From positions 3,783 to 12,358 of the forward strand of contig JAGTQO010000039.1 in the NCBI GenBank assembly GCA_018396565.1: a stretch of 8,576 nucleotides of DNA, in the 5' to 3' direction. The notes beneath the pieces were generated by a model, which worked only from the letters and a program-made list of their open reading frames with translations, had not been told where the DNA came from and did not search any database. Source of the DNA: Candidatus Bathyarchaeota archaeon. GTDB taxonomy: Archaea; Thermoproteota; Bathyarchaeia; 40CM-2-53-6; RBG-13-38-9. Positions 1-6,395 of this stretch are shown in pieces (within the stretch, counting starts at the first letter, position 1; each line of letters opens with the position of its first letter). Position numbers and translations under genes: made by a program.

Positions 1-154
1 AGGTGTTTTGGTGAGGGCTGCAAGTATGGCTGTCGTCAGTGAGGAGGCTCCAGGAGCCTACAAGGACGTTGACAGGATAGCTGAGGTGAGCCACAGGCTG
101 GGCATAGCCGTAAAAGTAGCAAGACTCATCCCCATAGGTGTGAGTAAAGGCTGA
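1..154 (+). CDS. rtcB: RtcB RNA ligase, C-terminal end (5'-truncated by window)
   Basis: The reading frame starting at base 2 is open to a TGA at 152-154 and gives the last 50 residues of RtcB, the GTP- and Mn-dependent ligase that joins tRNA exon halves (2',3'-cyclic phosphate to 5'-OH) after intron removal in archaea. The recognisable signature is the SEEAPGAYKDVD block (bases about 38-73) followed by the family ending, KVARLIPIGV-x-KG. The terminal Lys-Gly is typical of the family, and the Lys lies at the guanylate-binding site in the known archaeal structure. The guanylated His and the metal ligands lie upstream, outside the window, so activity cannot be judged. The gene converges on the isomerase gene with one base between the two stop codons, so its transcript end must lie inside the neighbour. 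The identification is secure despite the short fragment. Confidence 0.93.
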   Translation, partial: GVLVRAASMAVVSEEAPGAYKDVDRIAEVSHRLGIAVKVARLIPIGVSKG

Positions 155-155
155 T

Positions 156-1265
156 CTAGATAATCTCCTTCTCTAGATCAACCCTCAAACCTGTCCTAGA
201 CTCAACCATACCTTTGACGGCACTGATAGCAGGTATCGATGTTGGATCGACACCTCTCGCCACAGCGAGATATGTTGAGAGATAGTCTCCGAATAGTATT
301 GGATGCAGGATTCTACCCAACCTTGTAGATGGGTCGCTCCAGACCTCGAAAATATCTTTCAAGCCAACAGATTGGAGTTGCTCCTTGAAAGCATCTATTC
401 TAGATGATTCGTCGGGGCTCTCACAGAAGTCTCTGATAAATATTGTTGAGAGTCTAGGCCCCTCATAGCTTAAAAGAAAATCTTTGGACCAACCCTCAAC
501 CTCATTATGGCAAGCCTCAGGGATCAGGTCAAACTTAGCTGGGATCTTACTGTTCTCGTTGAACTGGTCCTTGAACCTCCTGGCGACAGATGTTAAACCT
601 TCAAGGGAATATGTGACGGGGATAGTGTTGAGCAGCATAGTAGCCAACCTCTTACATGGATTATTCGCCGACTCAACCTCAACCCTCCATATCCTAGACT
701 TATCCTCGAGCTCAGAGGATGTTCGATGAAGTTCCATAGACATGTCTGGAACAACCTCTGTCTCGGTGACAGCCTTCAAAGTCGCCGAGAGCAGCAGAGG
801 GAGCGCAGCCCTGGAAGGTAGACCGCCTTCGACCTTCAACATTGGAACCCTACGTTTAATACAGATCTCACCCATCAAACCTCCAGAGGTAACCGTCAAG
901 GTCTTACAACCCCTCCTCAAGGATGAGGAGAGCAACTGCAGAGTCTCAAGAGTCTCACCTGAATAGCTCACGATGATTGTCAGAGTCTCATCTGAAACGT
1001 AGCCTGGCAACCTCAAGCCGCGATAAACCTCAAGAGGAACATGTAAAACATCTATGAGCCAGTCTCTCAAAATATCTCCAGAAATCGCTGAACCTCCGAA
1101 ACCAACCATCAGAACATTAGAGATCGGCCCCTGAATATTCTCAGGGCCCTCAACCCATCCGGAACTGTAACCTTCAACGAGCATCCTTGGGAAACGATCG
1201 ATCAAACCCAACATGCCACGTTCATCCCTGGACCTGACGAAGCTGGGATCGTCGAGATCAAACAT
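156..1265 (-). CDS. Bifunctional phosphoglucose/phosphomannose isomerase
   Basis: A 369-residue protein of the archaeal PGI/PMI family, which interconverts glucose-6-P or mannose-6-P with fructose-6-P in the cytosol (gluconeogenesis and mannose supply for glycans). It consists of two SIS (sugar isomerase) domains. The first carries GFGGSAISG at residues 55-63 and SYSGETLETL at 100-109, the phosphosugar-binding loops. The second carries FNENSKIPA (235-243) and CHNEVEGW (252-259). In the family the Glu of the NENSK segment (Glu237 here) and the His of the HNE segment (His253 here) are the acid/base catalysts, and both are present. The C-terminal part has HPILFGDYLSTYLA (321-334) and a late Lys (351) in AVKGMVE. 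Length is slightly above the usual 300-330. The ATG at 1265 is chosen because the family N-terminus begins just before the first domain. The upstream AT-rich box could serve a short-leader transcript. The gene is not functionally linked to its neighbours. Confidence 0.93.
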   Translation of the reverse strand: MFDLDDPSFVRSRDERGMLGLIDRFPRMLVEGYSSGWVEGPENIQGPISNVLMVGFGGSAISGDILRDWLIDVLHVPLEVYRGLRLPGYVSDETLTIIVSYSGETLETLQLLSSSLRRGCKTLTVTSGGLMGEICIKRRVPMLKVEGGLPSRAALPLLLSATLKAVTETEVVPDMSMELHRTSSELEDKSRIWRVEVESANNPCKRLATMLLNTIPVTYSLEGLTSVARRFKDQFNENSKIPAKFDLIPEACHNEVEGWSKDFLLSYEGPRLSTIFIRDFCESPDESSRIDAFKEQLQSVGLKDIFEVWSDPSTRLGRILHPILFGDYLSTYLAVARGVDPTSIPAISAVKGMVESRTGLRVDLEKEII

Positions 1266-1283
1266 GTTCTTCTCAACCTAGAG

Positions 1284-1290
1284 TTTTAAT
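1284..1290. promoter_or_regulatory. Candidate TATA element in the divergent spacer
   Basis: TTTTAAT is the only AT-rich box in the 69-nt spacer between the divergent isomerase and methyltransferase genes. Read on the minus strand (ATTAAAA) its centre is about 22 nt before the isomerase ATG, near the distance expected for an archaeal leaderless or very short-leader transcript. Read on the plus strand it would give a start about 20 nt before the methyltransferase ATG at 1335. It may serve one or both genes. This is inference from position and composition only. Confidence 0.4.
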
Positions 1291-1334
1291 GTCGGATAGC
1301 CATGTAAGGATTGCTCAGATCATGGTGTAGATCG

Positions 1335-2198
1335 ATGGCTCAACATCCTCCGAGAAGAAAGTGGAGGCTATGCATAGCCATACCTGCATCGCTGACCGAG
1401 GATACCCCTCACCTAAGGGAGAAAACGTTCAAGGTAGGGTTGGTTGGGAGGGCCACATCCATATTCAGGGTCGACGATATAATGATATATAGAGATAAAC
1501 CTGAGATCGACCAGCGGGAGACAGCGAGACTCACAGAGGCCATCCTGAAATATATGGATACACCCCAATACTTGAGGAGGAGCCTGATAAGACTAAACCC
1601 CAACCTCAAATATGCAGGGATACTCCCGCCCCTACGCACCCCCCACCACAAAGTCTCCAGGAATATTAGGGACCTGAGGGTTGGAGACCTCAGGCAGGGA
1701 GTCGTCTCCACAAGGATCGGCGGCAAGACACTTATAGATGTGGGGTTGGATAAGCCGGTGATAGTAGATGGGAAGCTACCTAGAGGGTTGAGGCTCACAG
1801 TCAGAATAGTCAAGGTTGGAGGGGAGGTTGAGGCTGTGAGGGTCTCTGAGGATGAGATAAGCATATATTGGGGGTATAATGTTACTGTCACGAACCTTCC
1901 ACTTGCAGAGTCTACTAGAAAGGTTGGGTTCGACCTCGTCGTAGCTACTTCAAGATTCGGAAGGATGATAAGTGAGGTGTTGCCTAGGTTGCAGTCAACC
2001 CTGAATGAATCTAGGAGGGTCCTGATCGCCTTCGGCTCGCCAACCGAAGGTTTGAGCCAGATACTGGCAAAGGAGGGGCTGAGCCTGAGTGAGTATGCAG
2101 ACTACACCGTAAACACGGTGCCGAACCAAGGTGTTGAAACAGTCAGGAGTGAGGAGGCGATCTACGCAACCCTGAGCATAATAAACATGTTGGGGTGA
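1335..2198 (+). CDS. SPOUT-class RNA methyltransferase (MTH1 / SPOUT1 family)
   Basis: A 287-residue member of the COG2106 family (archaeal MTH1, human SPOUT1/C9orf114), predicted SAM-dependent RNA methylases that dimerise through a trefoil-knotted SPOUT fold. Visible features are the N-terminal strand CIAIPASL followed by TPHLREKTFKVGLVGR (residues about 24-39), which is diagnostic. An OB-like insert spans about 106-160, with strand-rich GVVSTRIGGKTLIDVG. The cofactor-site loop LIAFGSPTEG lies at 230-239, and the knot segment NTVPNQGVETVRSEEA at 260-275. An in-frame TTG at 1311 is possible, but the ATG at 1335 has GGTG six to seven bases upstream and matches the short family N-terminus. The family gene sits next to rpl3 in other archaea (MTH1 and MTH2 in Methanothermobacter), which suggests a role in rRNA modification or ribosome assembly. 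The exact target base is not established from sequence. Its TGA forms part of the uL3 ribosome-binding site. Confidence 0.88.
   Translation: MAQHPPRRKWRLCIAIPASLTEDTPHLREKTFKVGLVGRATSIFRVDDIMIYRDKPEIDQRETARLTEAILKYMDTPQYLRRSLIRLNPNLKYAGILPPLRTPHHKVSRNIRDLRVGDLRQGVVSTRIGGKTLIDVGLDKPVIVDGKLPRGLRLTVRIVKVGGEVEAVRVSEDEISIYWGYNVTVTNLPLAESTRKVGFDLVVATSRFGRMISEVLPRLQSTLNESRRVLIAFGSPTEGLSQILAKEGLSLSEYADYTVNTVPNQGVETVRSEEAIYATLSIINMLG
2194..2198 (+). promoter_or_regulatory. Ribosome-binding site of uL3, overlapping the methyltransferase stop
   Basis: GGTGA ends six bases before the TTG start of uL3 and complements the 3' end of archaeal 16S rRNA. The TGA of the upstream gene lies inside it, so a ribosome terminating there covers the next initiation site. 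This supports the unusual TTG start and suggests translational coupling. Confidence 0.75.
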
Positions 2199-2204
2199 AG
2201 AGGT

Positions 2205-3212
2205 TTGGGAAGGAGAAAGAAACATGCGCCGAAGAGAGGCTCCTTAGCCTACCTTCCGAAGAGTAGGGCGGCCGGATGGGTTGGTAGGATAAGATACTGG
2301 CCCAAGGTTGAGGGTGAGCCCCGGCTACTCGCATTCCCAGGCTTCAAGGCTGGGATGACCCACATAATCACAGTCGACCAGCATAAAGGCTCCCTCACAT
2401 TCGGCAGGGAAGTCTCAATACCGATAACCGTCCTCGAAACCCCGCCACTCATAGTCTGCGGTGTGAGGCTCTACGGAACCTATGAAGGTGGGCTCAGAAC
2501 CTTGGGTGAAGCCTGGTCTACTGATATTCCGAAGGATCTTGAGAGGTTGATAACCCCGCCGAAGAACACCGAAGGTAAAGACTCCCTGACCAAGATTGAA
2601 GGTTTGGTTGAGAAAGCCTCAGAGGTGAGGGTGATAGCTGCAACCCAGCCGAGACTCACAGGAATAGGTGGGAAGAAGCCTCATCTAATAGAGATAAAGG
2701 TGAGCGGGGGAACATTGAAGGAGCAGCTCGAATATGTGAAGGGTATACTGGGTAAGACAGTGAAGTCGACCGAAGTATTCAAGGAAGGGAGCTTCGTAGA
2801 TGTTGTGGCTATAACAAAAGGCAAAGGTATCCAGGGACCTGTGAAGAGGTGGGGTGTGAGAATCCTACACCACAAGTCTAGAAAGACAAGGAGAGGGGTC
2901 GGTTCGATAGGAGGTTGGACCCCCTCATCGATCATATACTCAGTCCCGAGGGCAGGCCAGACAGGCTTCTTCCAGAGGACAGAATACAACAAGCAGATAG
3001 TCAAGGTTGGAGAGGACGGTTCAGAGATAACGCCGAGAGGAGGTTTCCCACACTACGGAATAGTCAAGGGGGAATATGTGATGTTGACGGGGAGTGTCCC
3101 AGGAGCTGCGAAGAGGCTTGTTATGATGAGATATCCAGCCAGAGCATCGACACCCATAGAGGAGCCTCCTAAGATAGAGTATCTGAGTCTAGAGTCTAAG
3201 CAGGGAGATTGA
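2205..3212 (+). CDS. rpl3: 50S ribosomal protein uL3
   Basis: A 335-residue archaeal/eukaryotic-type uL3, an early-assembling large-subunit protein whose internal extension reaches the peptidyl-transferase region. The N-terminus MGRRKKHAPKRGSLAYLPK is the family hallmark and fixes the TTG at 2205, which has GGTGA six bases upstream. Further conserved blocks are FPGFKAGMTHI (44-54), KGKGIQGPVKRWGV (205-218), HHKSRKTRRGVGSIGGW (222-238) and PRAGQTGFFQRTEYNK (248-263), the part that binds 23S rRNA domains near the active centre. At residue 239, where yeast Rpl3 has a methylated His (after Trp), this protein has Thr. The C-terminus (about 315-335) is a short variable tail. The gene follows the methyltransferase with a six-base gap and precedes uL4 by 13 bases, so the three are very likely co-transcribed. 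Confidence 0.97.
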   Translation: MGRRKKHAPKRGSLAYLPKSRAAGWVGRIRYWPKVEGEPRLLAFPGFKAGMTHIITVDQHKGSLTFGREVSIPITVLETPPLIVCGVRLYGTYEGGLRTLGEAWSTDIPKDLERLITPPKNTEGKDSLTKIEGLVEKASEVRVIAATQPRLTGIGGKKPHLIEIKVSGGTLKEQLEYVKGILGKTVKSTEVFKEGSFVDVVAITKGKGIQGPVKRWGVRILHHKSRKTRRGVGSIGGWTPSSIIYSVPRAGQTGFFQRTEYNKQIVKVGEDGSEITPRGGFPHYGIVKGEYVMLTGSVPGAAKRLVMMRYPARASTPIEEPPKIEYLSLESKQGD

Positions 3213-3214
3213 AT

Positions 3215-3219
3215 GGTGT
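3215..3219 (+). promoter_or_regulatory. Ribosome-binding site deciding the uL4 start
   Basis: GGTGT, close to the GGTGA used elsewhere in the window, lies six bases before the ATG at 3226 but directly abuts an alternative in-frame TTG at 3220. The spacing favours the ATG. Confidence 0.6.
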
Positions 3220-3225
3220 TTGAGA

Positions 3226-4029
3226 ATGTCAGGTAGAACAGTCGAGGTCTACGATTTGGAGGGTAAACTCAAAGGTAAGGTTGAGCTTCCAAGAATATTT
3301 GAGACCCCATACAGACCAGACATAATCAGGAAGGCAGTGGTAGCCCTACAGACCCATAGGCTCCAGCCTAAAGGGAGAGACCCTATGGCAGGTAAGAGGA
3401 CGACAGCTGAATCTTTCGGTGTAGGCCGAGACTTAGCCAGGGTTCCGAGGGTTAAGGGTGAGAGACACCCAAGAGCAGGAAGCGCAGCCTTCGCACCCAG
3501 CACCGTCGGAGGCCGGCTCGCACATCCACCCAGGGTTGAGAAGAAGATTTGGAAGAGACTGAATAAGAAGGAGGCCAGACTAGCCCTCGCCTCAGCAGTA
3601 GCCGCCACTGGAGTGAAGGAGATAGTGGAGTCCAGAGGCCACATGGTGGAGAGCGTACCATCCATACCCTTGATCGTGGATGACAGTATACAGCAGGTTT
3701 CAGAGACGAAAGAGGCGAGGGAGATATTGAGGAGGCTGGGCCTATGGAGCGACGTTGAGAGGGTCATTGGAAGGATAAAGAGGAGATCAGGAAGAGCATG
3801 CTCAAGGGGTAGGGGCCTCAAAATCCCCAAAGGACCCCTCATAGTCTACAGTGAAGACAGAGGCGTCGTGAAAGCCTTCAGAAATATTCCCGGAATAGAT
3901 TTGGAGAAGGCTACAGACATCAATGTTGAAGACCTAGCCCCAGGAACACATCCAGGTAGGCTGACAGTATATACTGAGTCAGCCCTGAAAATTTTGGATG
4001 AAAAGTTTACGAGGTATGAATGGTCATGA
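3226..4029 (+). CDS. rpl4: 50S ribosomal protein uL4
   Basis: A 267-residue uL4 of archaeal/eukaryotic type (the eukaryotic homologue is L4/L1). Its globular domain sits on the subunit surface, and its long basic loop helps line the polypeptide exit tunnel. The N-terminus MSGRTVEVYDLEG is followed by the PRIFETPYRPDIIRKAV segment at residues about 22-38. The tunnel loop, about residues 45-105, is rich in Arg, Lys, Gly and Pro and contains the characteristic KGERHPRAGSAAFAPSTVGGR stretch, here split by window-typical substitutions. IWKRLNKKEARLALASAVAAT (about 108-128) is the conserved helix after the loop. SGRACSRGRGLKIPKGPLIVY lies near 188-208. The start at ATG 3226 is chosen over TTG 3220 from ribosome-binding-site spacing. 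The last codons overlap the uL23 start (ATGA), which implies coupling. Confidence 0.96.
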   Translation: MSGRTVEVYDLEGKLKGKVELPRIFETPYRPDIIRKAVVALQTHRLQPKGRDPMAGKRTTAESFGVGRDLARVPRVKGERHPRAGSAAFAPSTVGGRLAHPPRVEKKIWKRLNKKEARLALASAVAATGVKEIVESRGHMVESVPSIPLIVDDSIQQVSETKEAREILRRLGLWSDVERVIGRIKRRSGRACSRGRGLKIPKGPLIVYSEDRGVVKAFRNIPGIDLEKATDINVEDLAPGTHPGRLTVYTESALKILDEKFTRYEWS

Positions 4030-4295
4030 GCAAGACGAAACTCCACGAGGTCATCCAGTACCCACTCATCTCAGAGGAGACGGTTGCAATGATAGAGAGG
4101 GAGAACAAGATAACATTCATAGTCAACCCAGCAGCTGATAAGAGAGATGTCAAGAGGGCTGTCGAGGAGCTCTACGAGGCTGAAGTCGAATCAGTCAACA
4201 CGTTGATAACCCCGGATGGAAGAAAGAAGGCTTACGTCAAGTTTAAACCTGAGTATAAAGCAGCCGACCTGGCTGTTAAACTTGGAATATTGTGA
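4026..4295 (+). CDS. rpl23: 50S ribosomal protein uL23
   Basis: An 89-residue uL23, the protein at the exit-tunnel mouth that contacts the signal recognition particle and nascent-chain factors. It shows the family order: YPLISEETVAMIERENKITFIV (residues about 11-32; the ISEET segment matches the ITEK/SEK motif), then NPAADKRDVKRAVEELYEAEVESVNTLI, and a final KKAYVKF strand with DLAVKLGIL as the C-terminal helix. An ATG at 4020 is also in frame. The ATG at 4026 is preferred because GAGGT (4011-4015) then lies at a distance comparable with the other genes here, and because it gives the ATGA overlap with the uL4 stop. The difference is two residues. Its TGA overlaps the purine-rich region before uL2. 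It is surely part of the same transcript as uL4 and uL2. Confidence 0.95.
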   Translation: MSKTKLHEVIQYPLISEETVAMIERENKITFIVNPAADKRDVKRAVEELYEAEVESVNTLITPDGRKKAYVKFKPEYKAADLAVKLGIL

Positions 4296-4299
4296 GAGG

Positions 4300-4304
4300 G
4301 GTGA
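4300..4304 (+). promoter_or_regulatory. Ribosome-binding site deciding the uL2 start
   Basis: GGTGA lies eight bases before TTG 4313, the same motif and spacing as for uS3. A longer in-frame GTG at 4292 lies upstream of this motif and would add residues MRGVIRE, which are foreign to the family. The motif therefore assigns uL2 a TTG start. Confidence 0.75.
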
Positions 4305-4312
4305 TTCGGGAG

Positions 4313-5050
4313 TTGGGCAAGAGGATAATTGTCAGGAGAAGAGGAAGAGGAGGAATATTTGAGGCGCCAACCCATAGAAGAGTCGCAGAGGTCTCATACC
4401 CCAACATCACAGTTGAAGGCAGCAGACTCACAGCCTACGTTGAGGAGTTCATACACGACCCTGGAAGAGGAGCACCTGTTGCGTTGATGAGGCTAGAGGA
4501 CGGAAACAGGTTCTACGTAGCAGCCCCTGAAGGTCTGAGTATAAACCAGAAGGTTGAGGTCGGCGAAGCATCGACAGTCAACATAGGAAACATCATGCCT
4601 CTGGAGAAGATCCCTGAAGGAACAGTCATATGCAATGTCGAGTATAAGCCTGGGGATGGAGGGAGGCTCGCAAGATCCTCAGGAGCCTACGCCACAGTCG
4701 TAGCCCACACACCAAGAGGAGTAGAGGTTAAACTACCATCTATGAAGAGTCTATATCTGAGTGGGAAATGTAGGGCGATGGTCGGAGTCGTAGCTGGAGG
4801 GGGTAGAGTCGACAAACCATTCCTGAAGGCAGGTAACAGGATGAAGCTCATGAGATCCAGAGGTAGAAGGTGGCCAATAGTCAAGGGGACATCGATGATA
4901 GCGGCATCCCACCCACATGGAGGAGGAAGACATAGACATGAAGGTAAACCTACAACAACTTCAAGATTCGCCCCGCCTGGAAGAAAGGTTGGCCTGATAG
5001 CGGCTAGACATACAGGAAGAGGAGGCAAGAAGAAGAGAGAGAAAATGTAG
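4313..5050 (+). CDS. rpl2: 50S ribosomal protein uL2
   Basis: A 245-residue archaeal uL2, a core 23S rRNA-binding protein needed for subunit association and the peptidyl-transferase centre. With the TTG at 4313 the protein begins MGKRIIVRRRGRGG, the usual archaeal N-terminus. The OB-fold part covers about 30-90 and the SH3-like part about 90-170. The conserved C-terminal extension carries ASHPHGGGRH at about 198-207, whose invariant His lies near the active centre, then GKPTTTSRFAPPGRKVGLIAARHTGRGG split over 211-238, ending in a Lys/Arg tail. An upstream in-frame GTG (4292) overlaps uL23 and is less likely. The gene begins 17 bases after the uL23 stop. A 69-nt gap follows before uS19, the first real spacer in the ribosomal run, and it contains a TATA-like box. 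Confidence 0.97.
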   Translation: MGKRIIVRRRGRGGIFEAPTHRRVAEVSYPNITVEGSRLTAYVEEFIHDPGRGAPVALMRLEDGNRFYVAAPEGLSINQKVEVGEASTVNIGNIMPLEKIPEGTVICNVEYKPGDGGRLARSSGAYATVVAHTPRGVEVKLPSMKSLYLSGKCRAMVGVVAGGGRVDKPFLKAGNRMKLMRSRGRRWPIVKGTSMIAASHPHGGGRHRHEGKPTTTSRFAPPGRKVGLIAARHTGRGGKKKREKM

Positions 5051-5070
5051 AGAGGTTGAGGTTGAGATAG

Positions 5071-5078
5071 GTTTAACT
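5071..5078 (+). promoter_or_regulatory. Candidate internal promoter (TATA-like) before uS19
   Basis: GTTTAACT lies in the 69-nt spacer after uL2, centred about 45 nt before the uS19 ATG. An archaeal start site about 26 nt downstream would fall near 5101, just before the GAGGAGGA ribosome-binding site at 5103-5110. The same octamer recurs before uL22 at 6396-6403. Position and motif support a promoter, but transcription was not seen. Confidence 0.45.
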
Positions 5079-5102
5079 AAAGGCTGGAAGGACCCTAATA
5101 TT

Positions 5103-5110
5103 GAGGAGGA
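5103..5110 (+). promoter_or_regulatory. Ribosome-binding site of uS19
   Basis: GAGGAGGA ends nine bases before the uS19 ATG at 5120. It contains GGAGG (5105-5109), matching the 16S rRNA tail better than most sites in the window, as suits the first gene of a possible sub-transcript. Confidence 0.6.
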
Positions 5111-5119
5111 TAGAAGGCG

Positions 5120-5521
5120 ATGCCTAGAGAATTCACATATAGAGGCTACACGATCGACCAGCTCAAAGAGATGTCTATGGACGAGTTCATAAGACTCCTA
5201 CCTTCTAGACAGAGAAGATCCCTCCTGAGGGGGTTGACACCAGCCCAGAGGAGTCTGCTTGAGGAGATTAAAGAGTTCAGAAGAGGATCGTCAGGGGCTG
5301 GGGGTGTCTTGAAGACACATTGCAGAGACATGGTCATCCTCCCAGAGATGGTAGGCCTAAAGATCCTAGTACACAACGGAAGAGAATTCGTTCCAGTGGA
5401 GGTAACCCCAGAGATGATAGGCCACTACCTTGGAGAATTCGCGATAACGAACAAGAAGGTTGTACACGGCACACCGGGAATAGGAGCCTCAAGGTCCAGC
5501 ATGTACGTACCATTAAAGTGA
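5120..5521 (+). CDS. rps19: 30S ribosomal protein uS19
   Basis: A 133-residue archaeal/eukaryotic-type uS19 (the eukaryotic homologue is S15), located in the small-subunit head where it contacts uS13 and the A-site finger. The N-terminal extension MPREFTYRGYTIDQLKEMSMDEFIRLLP, typical of archaea and eukaryotes, is followed by SRQRRSLLRGLT (residues about 29-40). The core signature has KTHCRDMVILPEMVG (65-79) and GREFVPVEVTPEMIGHYLGEFA (about 87-108, with the VxVxPEMIGHYLGEF order). It ends with HGTPGIGASRSSMYVPLK (116-133). The ATG is well placed behind GAGGAGGA. After this gene the expected uL22 does not follow. Instead two opposite-strand genes intervene, and uS19 converges on them. Confidence 0.97.
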   Translation: MPREFTYRGYTIDQLKEMSMDEFIRLLPSRQRRSLLRGLTPAQRSLLEEIKEFRRGSSGAGGVLKTHCRDMVILPEMVGLKILVHNGREFVPVEVTPEMIGHYLGEFAITNKKVVHGTPGIGASRSSMYVPLK

Positions 5522-5526
5522 GACGC

Positions 5527-5533
5527 AAAAAAA
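5527..5533 (-). terminator. Oligo-T tract, candidate terminator of the antisense pair
   Basis: Seven A residues on the plus strand read as T7 on the minus strand, about 55 nt past the stop of the small membrane protein and only six bases beyond the uS19 stop codon. Archaeal RNA polymerase terminates at T-runs without needing a hairpin, so this would stop the minus-strand transcript just before it becomes antisense to uS19. On the plus strand there is only a T3 run directly after it. Confidence 0.5.
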
Positions 5534-5586
5534 TTTCTAGACTGGAGAGGGATTGGAGACCACCCCACAACCCCATCCGGAGACTG

Positions 5587-5838
5587 TCAGGAAAACCTTC
5601 TAGACGCAAGACCGTAGGCGAGGGCAGCAGCCAAGAACCCAACTATGAGTGGAGCATAGACTCGGCCTGCAAACACTCTATACTCAAATTTCTCCGGAGA
5701 AACCTTCTCTCCAGGGGACGTAACAGTAAGGAATGTTGGCTGCCCCCTCATAGTCTGGAAACCCAGAATAGACGTTACAAGAATCAGCCCACATAAAGTC
5801 GCAAGAATAACCTTTAAGACGTAGCCTCTCAAACCCAA
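5587..5838 (-). CDS. Small two-helix membrane protein of unknown function
   Basis: An 83-residue predicted membrane protein that I do not recognise. It starts from a TTG (first base 5838) with GAGGTG about ten bases upstream. A short basic N-terminus (MGLRGYVLK) leads into a first hydrophobic helix at about residues 8-27. A polar loop of about 32 residues (28-59) contains SPGEKVSPEKFEYRVFAGR. A second helix (about 60-78) and a basic end (SRRFS) follow. By the positive-inside rule both ends would be cytoplasmic and the loop external. The gene lies 41 bases downstream of the winged-helix membrane protein on the same strand, so the two probably form one transcript and may interact. A T7 tract follows. 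Codon use and hydrophobic layout argue for a real gene, but no catalytic motif is visible. A plus-strand open frame overlapping it is Arg/Lys/Ser-rich and looks like a shadow. Confidence 0.62.
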   Translation of the reverse strand: MGLRGYVLKVILATLCGLILVTSILGFQTMRGQPTFLTVTSPGEKVSPEKFEYRVFAGRVYAPLIVGFLAAALAYGLASRRFS

Positions 5839-5879
5839 CCGTAAATAACACCTCTCAAGCTCAACTTAACCATTCCCCT

Positions 5880-6338
5880 TCAGATGAGCCTATCCCTCCA
5901 AGCCCTAACCGCCTCGTAGGTTGATGCCGACGCAGCGCATAAAGTAACTACTGTGAGGGTGGCGTCTAGGCTCAGACCCCATAAGATAGATTCGGCGATA
6001 TATGTCGATAAGGCAGCCCAGAAGAATATGGCGTAGAAGAGATATCTTGGAAAGACCAGTCTACCGAACTTGATGAAGCTCCTCATAACTCCAATCTTAA
6101 CCCCATCAGCCAAAACATACTGTCCATAGTTGTCCTTATCGAGTAGCCCAAGCCTCCTCAACTTCTCCAGATGGTAAAGGGCCACGCTGGGGCTTGAGAG
6201 TCTGAGCCTCCTCTGAATCTCCCTGACACCGTAACCTCCACCTTTGAAAAACTCCCAGTAAACCCTCAAGGTCGTCCCCCTAACCTCAGCCTCCAACCTC
6301 TTCAAGTCAGACTCATACGAATCCAAGAGAACCATCAC
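5880..6338 (-). CDS. Winged-helix DNA-binding protein with two transmembrane helices
   Basis: A 152-residue protein with an N-terminal winged helix-turn-helix domain (about 20-78) resembling archaeal ArsR/MarR-type regulators. GTTLRVYWEFFKGGGYGVREI covers the first helices, SSPSVALYHLEKLRRLGLL (48-66) the recognition helix, and NYGQYVLAD (70-78) the wing. Two hydrophobic segments follow (about 94-118 and 123-142), then a basic end (RAWRDRLI). This arrangement, wHTH plus two membrane helices, is known in TACK archaea, but its targets are not. A membrane-tethered regulator is inferred. The start is GTG 6338 or the next codon, ATG 6335; no clear ribosome-binding site precedes either, so a short-leader transcript is possible. 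It is transcribed away from uL22 and towards uS19, with the small membrane protein downstream. Its location inside a ribosomal-protein cluster is unusual. Confidence 0.78.
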   Translation of the reverse strand: MMVLLDSYESDLKRLEAEVRGTTLRVYWEFFKGGGYGVREIQRRLRLSSPSVALYHLEKLRRLGLLDKDNYGQYVLADGVKIGVMRSFIKFGRLVFPRYLFYAIFFWAALSTYIAESILWGLSLDATLTVVTLCAASASTYEAVRAWRDRLI

Positions 6339-6380
6339 TCAAACAAGTAACCATCATTACCGGAACATGTTGCATAAGAC

Positions 6381-6388
6381 TTTTTAGA
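6381..6388 (-). promoter_or_regulatory. Candidate promoter of the antisense pair
   Basis: On the minus strand this stretch reads TCTAAAAA, the most TATA-like box upstream of the winged-helix gene, centred about 47 nt before its GTG at 6338. The predicted start would be near 6359. It lies back to back with the uL22 promoter candidate in an 88-nt divergent spacer, so a factor bound here could affect both directions. Evidence is position and composition only. Confidence 0.35.
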
Positions 6389-6395
6389 CTGGTAA

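Noticed and set aside
484..966. Two plus-strand open frames opposite the isomerase gene
   Set aside because: They lie wholly antisense to well-conserved PGI/PMI coding sequence, with Ser/Leu-rich products characteristic of shadows.
3249..3842. Long minus-strand frame (197 codons) opposite uL4
   Set aside because: uL4 on the plus strand is unmistakable. The reverse frame is open because of codon bias and has no family signature.
5535..5609. Repeated words TTCTAGAC and AGACGCAA flanking the end of the antisense gene, possible insertion footprint
   Set aside because: The copies are eight bases each, in inconsistent relative order, and not at both ends of the inserted pair. Chance is sufficient.
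5334..5642. Minus-strand open frame of 102 codons
   Set aside because: It overlaps the entire second half of uS19 on the other strand and the end of the 83-residue gene in another frame. Its composition looks like a reverse-complement shadow.
5320..5796. Plus-strand open frame of 158 codons spanning the uS19 end and the antisense small membrane protein gene
   Set aside because: Its product is a low-complexity Arg/Lys/Ser/Pro-rich string without domain features. It overlaps the conserved uS19 in another frame and lies opposite a better membrane-protein frame, with no ribosome-binding site of the local type.
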